A stretch of 53,733 bases of DNA from the NCBI GenBank assembly GCA_900551675.1, contig URXH01000002.1, positions 1-53,733 of the forward strand, read 5' to 3'. The position numbers were made by a program, and so were the translations under genes. The DNA comes from an uncultured bacterium. GTDB lineage: Bacteria > Cyanobacteriota > Vampirovibrionia > Gastranaerophilales > Gastranaerophilaceae. The notes under the pieces are model-generated. The model was not told the origin of the DNA and ran no database searches. It saw only the letters and a program-made list of their open reading frames with translations. Below, piece after piece: positions 8,400-16,744 of this stretch (within the stretch, counting starts at the first letter, position 1; each line of letters opens with the position of its first letter).

Positions 8400-9260
8400 A
8401 TGGCAGAAAATATGAGTATTCAAGAAATCTTAAAAATATTGACCGATAGCGGAATAGAGCCGAATGAAGCAAATGTTGAAGTTAAAATTTTATTAGAACA
8501 TTTTGCAAATTATGGTGTTAAAGATATTGTTATGGGAAATAAATTAACCGCTGAAAAGCTTGATTTAGTTAAAGAAAAAGCACAGCTTAGAGCTGCTTCA
8601 AGACGCCCGATTCAGCATATTACAGGTTTTGCAGATTTTATGGGAGAGAAATTTATTGTAAATCCGTCCGTTTTAATCCCGCGTGATGAAACAGAAATTC
8701 TTGTAAGAAATGCAATAGATATTATTAATAAAAATAATTTTAAAATGGCGCTTGATTTAGGTACAGGCTCCGGATGCATTGCCTGCATGATTGCAAAATA
8801 TACTGATTGCCGGATTATCGGGCTTGATATTTCAACAGATGCATTAAATACAGCTCTTGATAACGCTTCAAGGCTCAACCTTTTTAATAAAGCAATTTTT
8901 AGAAAATCAGATATTTTTTCAAACGTAAAACCGGGTGAAACCTTTGATATAATTGTGTCAAATCCGCCTTATATTCCGCCCTGTGAAAAAGAAAATATCC
9001 AGCAAGAAGTTAAATTTGATCCTCAAGAAGCACTTTTTACAAATGATGAAAAAGGACTGGAATTTTATGAAAAAATAACAAGAAAAGCGCCTGCAATTTT
9101 AAATAAAGGCGGATATTTGATGTTTGAACTCGGTATAGGACAATCTGAGGATGTAAAATCATTAATGCTTCAAAGCGGGTTTGAAAATATTGAGATAATA
9201 AAAGATCTTGCTGGTATTGACAGAGTAATAAGCGGGGTTTTAAAGCAGCCGAAAAGTTAA
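8400..9260 (+). CDS. prmC: Release factor glutamine methyltransferase
   Basis: Methylates the Gln of the GGQ motif in peptide-chain release factors RF1 and RF2, using SAM. An N-terminal helical domain (residues 1-70) is followed by a Rossmann methyltransferase domain with the SAM motif ALDLGTGSGCIA and the diagnostic N5-glutamine methyltransferase motif VSNPPYIPP, plus a proline-rich PRDETE block. I choose ATG 8400 (MAENMSI), and ATG 8412 is also possible. An upstream TTG at 8370 would overlap the previous gene by 22 bases and has no good ribosome-binding site. It is the last gene of the 7730-9260 operon. Confidence 0.93.
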   Translation: MAENMSIQEILKILTDSGIEPNEANVEVKILLEHFANYGVKDIVMGNKLTAEKLDLVKEKAQLRAASRRPIQHITGFADFMGEKFIVNPSVLIPRDETEILVRNAIDIINKNNFKMALDLGTGSGCIACMIAKYTDCRIIGLDISTDALNTALDNASRLNLFNKAIFRKSDIFSNVKPGETFDIIVSNPPYIPPCEKENIQQEVKFDPQEALFTNDEKGLEFYEKITRKAPAILNKGGYLMFELGIGQSEDVKSLMLQSGFENIEIIKDLAGIDRVISGVLKQPKS

Positions 9261-9354
9261 GATACATCTGTACCTCTATATAATTACCACCCACCAACCT
9301 TCCATAGATCGGCAAGGCTTTATCTCCCTTTCTGATTATCTACGCATGCAGTGT

Positions 9355-9388
9355 AAAAAAATGCCGGAAACAGTGAGGATTTCCGGCA
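9355..9388 (-). terminator. Rho-independent terminator of the TolC-like gene
   Basis: Read on the minus strand, a 9-base perfect stem (TGCCGGAAA at 9362-9370 paired with 9380-9388) is followed directly by seven T (9355-9361). It is a textbook intrinsic terminator, 49 bases after the tolC-like stop codon. Confidence 0.88.
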
Positions 9389-9436
9389 CATTACTTTAAA
9401 TTTCTTAAAGTAAAGAGGTGATGATTATATGTGAAT

Positions 9437-10870
9437 TTAGTTTACATAGTCATAAGGTTTGCTTCCCGTTGCTTTGTACAAGCTGATTGCATCTGTCATG
9501 CATTCTATCTTTTGTTGTGCAACGAGTTTTTCTATTGTCAGAAGGTTTTCCTGATACTGGATTAAGTCAAGTTTGGAAATTGTTCCTTCATCAAATTTGT
9601 TTTCGCTGTATTTGTAATCTGCTTTTTCAAGATTGAATTGTTTTTCTGTCTGAAGCATCTTATCTTTATCAAGTTTTGCCGCAACAAGAGCATCGTTGAC
9701 TTCCTGAATTGCAGTCAGATTTGTTTTGTAATAATTTTGCAGAATTTTTTCATAAGTGGCTTTTTTCAATCTCAAATTTGCTATCAAAGAACCGCCCTGA
9801 AATAATGGTGTCATAAGTCCGCCTGCAAGTCCCAGAAGCATATTTTTTGTAGTAAACAGGCTTCCAAGATCACCTGCATTAAATACTGCACCGCCCAGTA
9901 TATTTATGGAAGGCAGAAATTCTTTTTTAGCGACTTTAACATCAATTCCTGCTTTTTCAACCATTAATTCCGCTTTCAGATAATCCGGCCTGTTTGTAAT
10001 GATTTCCGAGGGAATTTGTGAGGGTACGGCGAGTTTGTAATTGATATCATCAAGCGATTTTCTTTCAAGCGAATTTGCATTCTCAGGGCTTTCGCCGATC
10101 AGTACGCTTAACTGATGTAACATTTGCTCTCTGTGTTTCTTCAATTCTATTAAATCGGTCTGGCCTTGAACAAGTGATTTGTTTGCTCTGACAGTATCAG
10201 CAGTTGATGTAAGTCCTTCTTTATTGCTTGCGAGCATCAAATCATATATTTCCTGTCTTATTTTTACAATTTGCTCCTGTAAATCAATCATTTTATCAAG
10301 ATTAATTATATTGAAATAAGTTGAGCCTACTGCTGATGCAACAGAAATGTATGCAGCGCGCTCATCCTGTTTTGAACCTTCGTAAAGTTTCTTAACGGCT
10401 TTTGTTTTGTTATGATTTTTCAGGAAAATATCGGCTTCATATTGTACAATAATCGGCAACCCGAAATTGATATCAGTGCTTGTACTTCCGGGCATTTTGA
10501 ACCATCCGGGACCAAATCCTGCTGTAGCAGAGGGAAGCTCATTTGCAAACTGTGCTTTAACATTCTGGTAATATTCTTCAACATTCAATGTTGCCATTTT
10601 TAAATCGTAATTATTTGTAACAGCTTTTTGAATATATGATGTCAGAATATCATCGTTAAAATTATCCCACCAGTTCATATTAATATATTCAAATTTATAG
10701 TCATCAGAAGTTTTTTTGTTTTTTGAAACCATGCTTTTAAATTGTTTCGGGGCAGCGGTAGAAGCTTTTGAATTTTCTTCAACCGCGAATACAGGCATGG
10801 TGTTCATGCTTATAATACTTGCCAGTAATGCTATTGATATAACCTTTTTCACTTTTTTCATCCTCTTCAT
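9437..10870 (-). CDS. TolC/NodT-type outer-membrane efflux channel
   Basis: Outer-membrane trimeric channel that completes tripartite drug efflux pumps across both membranes. The 477-residue length fits. A signal peptide ends near PVFA (about residue 29), then come two outer-membrane-efflux-protein repeats. The first runs from about residue 65. The second starts near NRPDYLKAELMVEKAGIDVKVAKK and includes FLPSINILGG. No lipobox Cys is seen. It is divergent from marR-emrA-emrB-emrB', which would supply regulator, fusion protein and transporters. The start is ambiguous. ATG 10870 has no ribosome-binding site of its own, and ATG 10861 sits directly against AGAGG. An upstream frame ending in ATGA may couple translation. 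Confidence 0.9.
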   Translation of the reverse strand: MKRMKKVKKVISIALLASIISMNTMPVFAVEENSKASTAAPKQFKSMVSKNKKTSDDYKFEYINMNWWDNFNDDILTSYIQKAVTNNYDLKMATLNVEEYYQNVKAQFANELPSATAGFGPGWFKMPGSTSTDINFGLPIIVQYEADIFLKNHNKTKAVKKLYEGSKQDERAAYISVASAVGSTYFNIINLDKMIDLQEQIVKIRQEIYDLMLASNKEGLTSTADTVRANKSLVQGQTDLIELKKHREQMLHQLSVLIGESPENANSLERKSLDDINYKLAVPSQIPSEIITNRPDYLKAELMVEKAGIDVKVAKKEFLPSINILGGAVFNAGDLGSLFTTKNMLLGLAGGLMTPLFQGGSLIANLRLKKATYEKILQNYYKTNLTAIQEVNDALVAAKLDKDKMLQTEKQFNLEKADYKYSENKFDEGTISKLDLIQYQENLLTIEKLVAQQKIECMTDAISLYKATGSKPYDYVN

Positions 10871-11046
10871 AGATTTTTGTGGTACTTATTGTCCTTTTTG
10901 TCAGAGGCTTTGCCTCCGTTTTTATCCTCTTTATTAATTTTTGTCTTGGATTTTTGGGTTTTCACCGGAGTAACGTCCGGCTTAAACTCACGGGCCGGGC
11001 TCGTTTCACTCGCGCGGTGCCCTACCAAAAATCCGCACTTGCATTT
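10867..11046 (-). other. GC-rich leader with a 60-codon open frame overlapping the TolC-like start (ATGA)
   Basis: On the minus strand a frame stays open from after a TAA at 11047-11049 to a TGA at 10867-10869 that overlaps the tolC-like ATG. It encodes a very basic, polar peptide (segments SETSPAREFKPDVTPVK and KTKINKEDKNGG). There is no ATG. A TTG at 11026-11028 could start it, but no good ribosome-binding site precedes that codon. The segment 10960-11035 is strikingly GC-rich compared with its surroundings and holds small inverted repeats (CCGGA/TCCGG). It could be a leader peptide, a repeat element, or an upstream extension. The coding status is uncertain. Confidence 0.35.
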
Positions 11047-11055
11047 TTAATAATC

Positions 11056-11091
11056 ATATGTTAGCATAATATTGTTGTAAATGCAACATAT
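11056..11091. promoter_or_regulatory. Palindromic operator between the TolC-like gene and marR
   Basis: ATATGTTAGCAT (11056-11067) is the inverted match of ATGCAACATAT (11081-11091) apart from one extra base. Inside it, TGTTG (11073-11077) also pairs with CAACA (11084-11088). A further GCAACATA half-site follows at 11099-11106. MarR dimers bind such palindromes, and the position between two divergent units fits repression of both. Binding is inferred. Confidence 0.5.
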
Positions 11092-11148
11092 TTTTTTTGC
11101 AACATAATATATAAATAATAAAACAAATTATAATTAAGAATATAAGAT

Positions 11149-11613
11149 ATGAAAGATTGTAAACTACATTATACAGACAGCATACATTACGAACTCGAAC
11201 AGACTTCAAGGTTAATGAAAAAAGTAACAAACCAGTTGTTTGAAAAGTTGGAAATAGGTTTATCTCTTGATGAATATGCTGCATTGGATACTGTTTCCGT
11301 TAATGCCGGGATTTGTCAGAGGGATCTTGCAAAGCTTATATTAAAAGACAGAGCAAATACAGGCAGAATTTTAGATTCGCTGGAACAAAAAGGATTTATA
11401 ACACGATTTATTGACACAAAGAACAACAGGTTAGTAAAAAAAATGGGCATAACCGAAAGGGGTTTGAGAGAACTTGACACAATTAATAAAAAAGTGAAAC
11501 AATATCTTGAGAGTGTTACAAAAACGATTTCTGATGAAGATATTGAAAGAGTTCAGGAAACATTAAAATCTTTCAGGTTAGAGTTGGAAAAAGTAGTAGA
11601 GATAAATATATAA
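11149..11613 (+). CDS. MarR-family transcriptional regulator
   Basis: A winged-helix repressor of 154 residues, likely ligand-responsive and controlling the efflux locus. Helices 1-2 form the dimer region. The DNA-binding part is seen in LSLDEYAALDTVSVNAGICQRDLAKLILKDRANTGRILDSLEQKGFI, split over about residues 40-85, and the wing in RFIDTKNNRLVKKMGITERG. It is first in a unit with emrA (18 bases downstream) and two emrB-type genes. An operator-like palindrome lies 58-93 bases upstream, which suggests autoregulation. The ribosome-binding site is weak (AAGA). Confidence 0.9.
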   Translation: MKDCKLHYTDSIHYELEQTSRLMKKVTNQLFEKLEIGLSLDEYAALDTVSVNAGICQRDLAKLILKDRANTGRILDSLEQKGFITRFIDTKNNRLVKKMGITERGLRELDTINKKVKQYLESVTKTISDEDIERVQETLKSFRLELEKVVEINI

Positions 11614-11631
11614 TTAAATAAGAGGTAGAAA

Positions 11632-12648
11632 ATGGAAGAACAAAATACAAATGTAGAAGAACAAAGTGTTCAAACGGACGAAGAAGTTAAAAAACCGCAC
11701 AAGCCTTTTAAGAGATATATTGCAGGGGCTGCAATTGCTGTATTACTTGTCGGTGTAGCTTATTTTGTACATGATCTTTTAATGTACCAATCAACAGACG
11801 ATGCTTACGTTGAAACAACAACAGTTCAGGTTGCTCCCAGAGTCAGCGGCCAGATTATTGAATCTTATGTAACTGATAACCAGACGGTTAAAGAAGGTGA
11901 TCTTGTCGCAAAAATAGATCCTGCGGATTATGAAGTTGCTCTGGCTCAAGCTGAGGCAAGGTATGAAAGAATTTTGCTTGATCAAAAGAATGCTCAGGCT
12001 AATTTTAAAGCAATGCAGACAAATATTGATGTTGCAAAAAAAGATTTAGACAGATACACAAATCTTTATGAAAAAGGTGCTGTATCCAAACAGACTCTTG
12101 ACGCAGCTCAGGCAAAATATGACTCTGCTCAGGCAAATTTAACAAAGGCAGAAGAATCATTGTTATCTCAGGGAGGCAATAAAGTTGCCGATGCAGATTT
12201 GAAAGAAGCAAAAGCTTTGAGAGATAAGGCTAAGCTCAATTTGAGCTATACAAATATTTATGCGCCTCAAAACGGTACTGTTTCTTCAAGACGTGTTGAA
12301 AAAGGTATGTATGTAAATGTCGGTGCTCCTTTGTTTGTGATTGTTCCGGAAGATGTATGGGTTGTTGCAAACTTCAAAGAAAACCAGCTTCGCCACATGA
12401 AACCGGGTCAGCCTGTTGATATTAAAATTGACACTTACCCTGATCATGTATTTAAAGGAAAAGTTGACAGTATTCAAAGAGCTTCCGGTGCAAAATCAAG
12501 TTTGTTCCCGCCTGAAAATGCTGTCGGATCATTTGTTAAAATCGTTCAGAGAATTCCTGTAAAAATAGTGTTTACGGAAAAGTATGACACTGAAAAATAT
12601 AACGTAGTTCCGGGCATGTCAGTTGTTCCGAAAGTAAGAGTAAAATAA
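11632..12648 (+). CDS. HlyD/EmrA-type membrane fusion protein
   Basis: Periplasmic adaptor linking an inner-membrane DHA2 transporter to a TolC channel. The 338-residue protein has a cytoplasmic acidic N-terminus, one membrane helix (about residues 29-46), a biotinyl-lipoyl-like segment starting with the STDDAYVETTTVQVAPRVSG block, a long alpha-hairpin (about 95-190) and a second lipoyl half with IYAPQNGTVSSRRVEKG, then a beta-barrel domain. STDDAYV is diagnostic of EmrA-like proteins. An AAGAGGTAG ribosome-binding site precedes it. It lies between marR and the first emrB-type gene. Confidence 0.93.
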   Translation: MEEQNTNVEEQSVQTDEEVKKPHKPFKRYIAGAAIAVLLVGVAYFVHDLLMYQSTDDAYVETTTVQVAPRVSGQIIESYVTDNQTVKEGDLVAKIDPADYEVALAQAEARYERILLDQKNAQANFKAMQTNIDVAKKDLDRYTNLYEKGAVSKQTLDAAQAKYDSAQANLTKAEESLLSQGGNKVADADLKEAKALRDKAKLNLSYTNIYAPQNGTVSSRRVEKGMYVNVGAPLFVIVPEDVWVVANFKENQLRHMKPGQPVDIKIDTYPDHVFKGKVDSIQRASGAKSSLFPPENAVGSFVKIVQRIPVKIVFTEKYDTEKYNVVPGMSVVPKVRVK

Positions 12649-12656
12649 GTGAAATG

Positions 12657-12711
12657 TTAAGAGTGAAGCGTGAAGTGAAAATCGCTTCACTTTTTCACCC
12701 GTCACTCTTAA
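12657..12711. repeat. Intercistronic compound hairpin, copy 1
   Basis: Outer 10-base perfect stem TTAAGAGTGA (12657-12666) with 12702-12711. An inner, partly overlapping perfect 8-base stem is GTGAAGCG (12663-12670) with 12683-12690. It fills the emrA-emrB gap. The same GTGAA/AGAGTGA words form the hairpin after the next gene (14301-14351), so the two are related repeats. It may tune relative expression or stabilise mRNA. Confidence 0.6.
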
Positions 12712-12723
12712 AAAGGATTTACA

Positions 12724-14301
12724 ATGTCAGAAAATAATACAAACACCGCAGTACAACAAGAAGAATGGACTCCGAAAACTAATCCCTGGCTTATAATTAT
12801 GCCTGTAATGCTTGCAACGTTTATGTATGCACTTGATGAAACAGTTGCAAACGTTGCACTGCCGCATATAGCAGGTTCATATTCTGTCAGCAATCAAGAA
12901 TCTATTTGGGTTTTAACAAGCTATTTGATGGCAAGCAGTATTGTTATTCCCATGATTGATTATTTTTGTAAGCTGCTCGGCAGAAAAAATTTATTTATGG
13001 TTGGAGTATTTGTATTTACTCTTGCATCTTTTTTGTGCGGGGTGTCAACGTCAATCGGCATGATTGTAATAGCCCGTGCTATGCAGGGTATCGGCGGCGG
13101 ATGTTTAATGCCTATGGCGCAGGCAATTACCATGGAATGTTTTAAGGGTGAAGCAAGAAACAAGGCTATGGCTGTATTTGGTCTTGTAGTTGTAGTAGCC
13201 CCTATATTAGGGCCTGTTATGGGCGGGTATATCACGGAAAACTGGTCCTGGCCGTATATTTTCTTTATAAATGTACCGTTTGGTTTTTTCTGTATAGCAC
13301 TTGCCAAAAAATTTCTTGAAGACCCTCCGTATGCTAGAAGACAAAAAAATATTCATCTTGATAAATTAGGGTTTTTATGGCTGTGTGTTTGGCTGATACC
13401 TTTACAGATAGTTTTTGATAAGGGGAATGATGCCGATTGGTTTAATGCACCGTGGATCTGCTGGCTTTCGGCTATTGCCGCTCTTGGATGTATATGTTTC
13501 TTTTATATGCAGGTTAAGGGGAAAAATCCTCTTATAAAACTTGATGTTTTAAAAGACGCAAATTTTTTCTGCGGAACTGCAATGTTAATTCTTTTAAACG
13601 GAGTATTGCTTGCATCTCTTGCTATATTGCCGCAGTTATTACAGAATATGATGGGATATGATGCGTTTACAAGCGGACTTGCCATTATGCCCAGAGGAGT
13701 GGGGGCGTTTACAGCGCTTGCAATTTTTGGCGGGGTCGGCGGACGATTAAGCTATAAAACATACGGTATTATCGGGCTTTTTTGTATGGGATTAGGCGGA
13801 TGGATTCTGGGTTCTTTGAATCTGGAAATCAGTATGATGAATATTGTTGTACCAAATATTGTGTTTGGACTCGGGCTTGTATTTACTATGATGCCTATTA
13901 CAACATTATCCTGTATAACATTAAGAAATGATCAAATGACCAATGCATCAGGATTTCAGAATTTGTTGAAAACAATCGGCGGTGCAATCGGAACCTCTCT
14001 TGTTGCAACTATGATTTCAAGATTGTCGCAGGTTCATCAGAATGGACTTGTAAAATCTATGCATAGTACAAATACTATTTTTGCTGATAGATTAAGTTCT
14101 TATGCTTCATCTTTTATTCATCAGGCAGGTGATATGATGAATGCAACTTATATGGCGGGTAAAATGCTTTATAATCAGCTTATTCAACAGTCAACACTCT
14201 GTGCATATATGACAACTTTTAAAGTTTTTGCAATAGCCTGTTTTATTTTGATTCCTTTTATGTTTTTATTAAAGAGTGAGAGAAAAGCTAAAACAAATTA
14301 A
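12724..14301 (+). CDS. DHA2-family MFS multidrug transporter (EmrB/QacA type), copy 1
   Basis: Inner-membrane proton-driven drug exporter with 14 predicted membrane helices over 525 residues. The soluble N-terminus carries EEWTPKTNPW, and helix 1 contains the DHA2 motif LDETVANVALPHIAGS (motif D1). Motif A follows as LLGRKN and the motif C-like stretch as VVAPILGPVMGGYITENWSWPYIFFINVP. It should pair with the upstream EmrA-like protein and the divergent TolC-like channel. A second, clearly paralogous transporter follows. Substrates cannot be predicted. Confidence 0.93.
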   Translation: MSENNTNTAVQQEEWTPKTNPWLIIMPVMLATFMYALDETVANVALPHIAGSYSVSNQESIWVLTSYLMASSIVIPMIDYFCKLLGRKNLFMVGVFVFTLASFLCGVSTSIGMIVIARAMQGIGGGCLMPMAQAITMECFKGEARNKAMAVFGLVVVVAPILGPVMGGYITENWSWPYIFFINVPFGFFCIALAKKFLEDPPYARRQKNIHLDKLGFLWLCVWLIPLQIVFDKGNDADWFNAPWICWLSAIAALGCICFFYMQVKGKNPLIKLDVLKDANFFCGTAMLILLNGVLLASLAILPQLLQNMMGYDAFTSGLAIMPRGVGAFTALAIFGGVGGRLSYKTYGIIGLFCMGLGGWILGSLNLEISMMNIVVPNIVFGLGLVFTMMPITTLSCITLRNDQMTNASGFQNLLKTIGGAIGTSLVATMISRLSQVHQNGLVKSMHSTNTIFADRLSSYASSFIHQAGDMMNATYMAGKMLYNQLIQQSTLCAYMTTFKVFAIACFILIPFMFLLKSERKAKTN

Positions 14302-14351
14302 GTGAAGAGTGAATAGAATTTTGCTTCAACCTTCACGTTTCACTCTTCACT
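14301..14351. repeat. Intercistronic hairpin, copy 2
   Basis: AGTGAAGAGTGAA (14301-14313) is the perfect 13-base inverted match of 14339-14351. The left arm begins on the last base of the upstream stop codon. It shares sequence words with the hairpin at 12657-12711, so each emrB-type gene is preceded by one such element. Confidence 0.65.
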
Positions 14352-14367
14352 CTGAAAAGGAAAATCA

Positions 14368-15921
14368 ATGCCTGAAACAAATCAAACAGCCGAGGAATGG
14401 AAACCGTCCGTAAATCCGTGGATTATGGTTATACCTGTTATGCTTGCCGTGTTCATCTATGTTCTTGACGGAACAATCGGCAACGTAGCATTACCTTATA
14501 TGGCCGGAAGTTTTTCTGCCACAAGAGATGAATCTATGTGGATTTTGACAAGTTACCTTATTGCAGCGGGTATTGTAATTCCTGCAGTTGATTTTTTCAG
14601 CAAGGTTTTCGGCCGTAAAAACTTTTTTATAATAAGCATAATGATGTTTACTATAGCATCAATGCTATGCGGGCTGGCTAAAAATATTGAATTCATGATT
14701 TTTGCCCGTGTTCTGCAAGGGTTTGGCGGTGGCGGAATTCTGCCTATATCTCAGGCGGTTATGATTGAAAGTTTCCCGAAAGAACAGCGCGGGCTTGCGA
14801 TGTCTGTGTTCGGTATGGGAGTTATTCTTGCACCTATTATAGGACCGGTTCTCGGCGGATGGATTACCGATAACTGGACATGGCCGTGGATATTTTTTAT
14901 AAACGTTCCGTTCGGGTGTATTGCAGCTTTGTTATGCCACAAATTAATCGAGGATCCTCCGTATGCAAAAAGGCAAAAGAATGTTAAAATAGACGGGAAA
15001 GGCTTTTTCTATCTGACGGTCTGGCTTGTTACACTGCAGACTGTTCTCGATAAGGGAAACAACGCTGACTGGTTTGGTGCCGTATGGATAAGATGGACAT
15101 TTGGAGTTTCGGTTGTTGCTTGTATTTTGTTTTTCCATTCACAGCTTACCAACAAACATTCGCTTGTTGATTTATCGGTTTTTAAAGACAAGAATTTTTC
15201 TGCCGGAACAATTATTCAGATTGTAATTCAGGCTGTTTTATATGCATCTCTGGTTATTTTGCCGCAATTTTTGCAGAGCATGATGGGATATACAGCATTT
15301 TTAAGCGGTGCAACCATGATGCCGAGAGGTTTCGGGAGTATGCTTGCAATGCTTATGACTGCTACTCTTTCTAACAGAATTGATAACAGGTTTATTGTAA
15401 TGGCAGGGCTTGCATTAATAGGCGGGTCAACACTTGTATTCGGAACATTAAATCTGCAGATTTCTAATATGAATATTGCTGTACCGAACTTTTTTATGGG
15501 TATGGGCATGGGTTTAGCTATGGTTCCGATTATGAATTTGTCTGTTGATACGCTGAAAAACGAACAGATGACTAATGCAACAGGTATTCAAAATTTATTG
15601 AAAAATATAGGAAGTGCAGTCGGTACATCTTTAGTTGCTACAATGCTTACAAGGTTTGCTCAGGTGCATCAGTATATGCTGGTTGGCAAAACAAGTGAAC
15701 TTAATCCTGCCTTTATTGAACGGGTTCAGTCAACTGCCGGAGCGCTTGCAGGTTATACCGAACACACTGTTGCTCAATATATGGCGCAGTATTCAATTTA
15801 CGGACAGCTTGTTAAACAGTCAACACTCTGGGCATTTATAGATTCTTTCAGAATATTCGGTGTGCTTTGTCTGGCTGTTATTCCTCTGCTTCTTTTAATG
15901 TCAAAACAGAAAAAAGAGTAG
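14368..15921 (+). CDS. DHA2-family MFS multidrug transporter (EmrB/QacA type), copy 2
   Basis: A 517-residue, 14-helix paralog of the preceding transporter, sharing the EEWxPxxNPW N-terminus, motif A (VFGRKN), motif C (LAPIIGPVLGGWITDNWTWPWIFFINVP) and the C-terminal QSTLWAF block. Motif D1 differs: LDGTIGNVALPYMAGS replaces the acidic DET of copy 1 with DGT, so one membrane carboxylate is missing. The two genes could be alternative transporters for one adaptor, or could form a hetero-oligomer. Both are inference. An AAAAGGAAA ribosome-binding site sits just after the hairpin repeat. Confidence 0.93.
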   Translation: MPETNQTAEEWKPSVNPWIMVIPVMLAVFIYVLDGTIGNVALPYMAGSFSATRDESMWILTSYLIAAGIVIPAVDFFSKVFGRKNFFIISIMMFTIASMLCGLAKNIEFMIFARVLQGFGGGGILPISQAVMIESFPKEQRGLAMSVFGMGVILAPIIGPVLGGWITDNWTWPWIFFINVPFGCIAALLCHKLIEDPPYAKRQKNVKIDGKGFFYLTVWLVTLQTVLDKGNNADWFGAVWIRWTFGVSVVACILFFHSQLTNKHSLVDLSVFKDKNFSAGTIIQIVIQAVLYASLVILPQFLQSMMGYTAFLSGATMMPRGFGSMLAMLMTATLSNRIDNRFIVMAGLALIGGSTLVFGTLNLQISNMNIAVPNFFMGMGMGLAMVPIMNLSVDTLKNEQMTNATGIQNLLKNIGSAVGTSLVATMLTRFAQVHQYMLVGKTSELNPAFIERVQSTAGALAGYTEHTVAQYMAQYSIYGQLVKQSTLWAFIDSFRIFGVLCLAVIPLLLLMSKQKKE

Positions 15922-15972
15922 CATTAAATTTGTTTAATTTTATGATATAATTTTTTTAAGGAGATATGTATT

Positions 15973-16377
15973 ATGAGAGAAAAAGCTGTAGATTATTATC
16001 TAAATCATGGCTATTCATGTGCGGAGAGTGTTTTAAAAGCTGCATCTGACGATGGTTTATGCCCGAAGGAGCTGTTATCATGTGCGACAGCTTTTTCAGG
16101 CGGAATGGCATCTGGCTGTGTATGCGGGGCTGTGGCTGCTGCGCAGATTGTAAACGGTTATAATTTCGGCCGTGAAAATTCTAAAGGTAATGAGGTTCTA
16201 GCCAGAGAAAATGCCAAAAAAATTGTTGAAGAATTTAAAAAACGCAATAAAGTTACATGCTGCAGAGTATTGTCAAAGGGCTTTGAAGGTGCTGAGAGAA
16301 AAGTTCACTGTTCAAAATTTGTATCTGATGCATGTGAAATTCTTGAAGAACTTTTAAAGGCTAAAGTAAATGCTTAA
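15973..16377 (+). CDS. C_GCAxxG_C_C family redox-type protein
   Basis: The 134-residue protein shows the family pattern: GYSCAESV near residue 13, the central FSGGMASGCVCGAVAAA (the GCAxxG-like core, here GCVCGA), and a CC pair in TCCRVL, plus a last Cys. Members are small cytoplasmic Cys-rich proteins thought to bind a metal or take part in electron transfer. The exact role is not established. AAGGAGATAT gives a strong ribosome-binding site. It overlaps crcB by 8 bases, so crcB translation is probably coupled to it. Confidence 0.85.
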   Translation: MREKAVDYYLNHGYSCAESVLKAASDDGLCPKELLSCATAFSGGMASGCVCGAVAAAQIVNGYNFGRENSKGNEVLARENAKKIVEEFKKRNKVTCCRVLSKGFEGAERKVHCSKFVSDACEILEELLKAKVNA

Positions 16378-16744
16378 TATATTTGCAATATTTTTAGGCG
16401 GCGGATTAGGTGCGGTTGCAAGATATTTAATAAGTTTTAATATGGCAAAATATCTTGAAATTAATCTGCCTGTTTCTACTTTTCTTGTTAATATTATAGG
16501 AAGTTTTATAATAGGTTTTTTGTATTTTTTGTTTATTGAAAAAACGGATTTAAGTCCTGCCGTTAAACTTTTTTTAACTGTTGGTTTTTGCGGTGGGCTT
16601 ACAACATTCAGTACATTTTCTCTTGAGCTTTTTGAAATGATTGGTAATCATCAGTTTTTTCATGCTTTTTCATATATAATTTTAAGTGTTACAATATGTT
16701 TAATGATGACAGCTATAGGAGCGTATTTTGCAAAACTTGTTTAA
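16370..16744 (+). CDS. crcB: Fluoride ion channel CrcB/Fluc
   Basis: A 124-residue, four-helix membrane protein that works as a dual-topology dimer exporting fluoride. Seen are GGGLGAVARYL in helix 1, STFLVNIIGSFIIGFL in helix 2 with the key Asn, and the GFCGGLTTFSTFS break in helix 3 that forms the sodium and fluoride sites. It is a single gene copy, so it would have to form a homodimer. It overlaps the previous gene by 8 bases and the next by 17. No fluoride riboswitch is needed or seen directly before it, because it is internal to an operon. Confidence 0.94.
   Translation: MLNIFAIFLGGGLGAVARYLISFNMAKYLEINLPVSTFLVNIIGSFIIGFLYFLFIEKTDLSPAVKLFLTVGFCGGLTTFSTFSLELFEMIGNHQFFHAFSYIILSVTICLMMTAIGAYFAKLV

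Noticed and set aside
16300..16400. Fluoride riboswitch for crcB
   Set aside because: crcB starts inside the preceding gene. No pseudoknot-like leader was found before the operon at 15922-15972.
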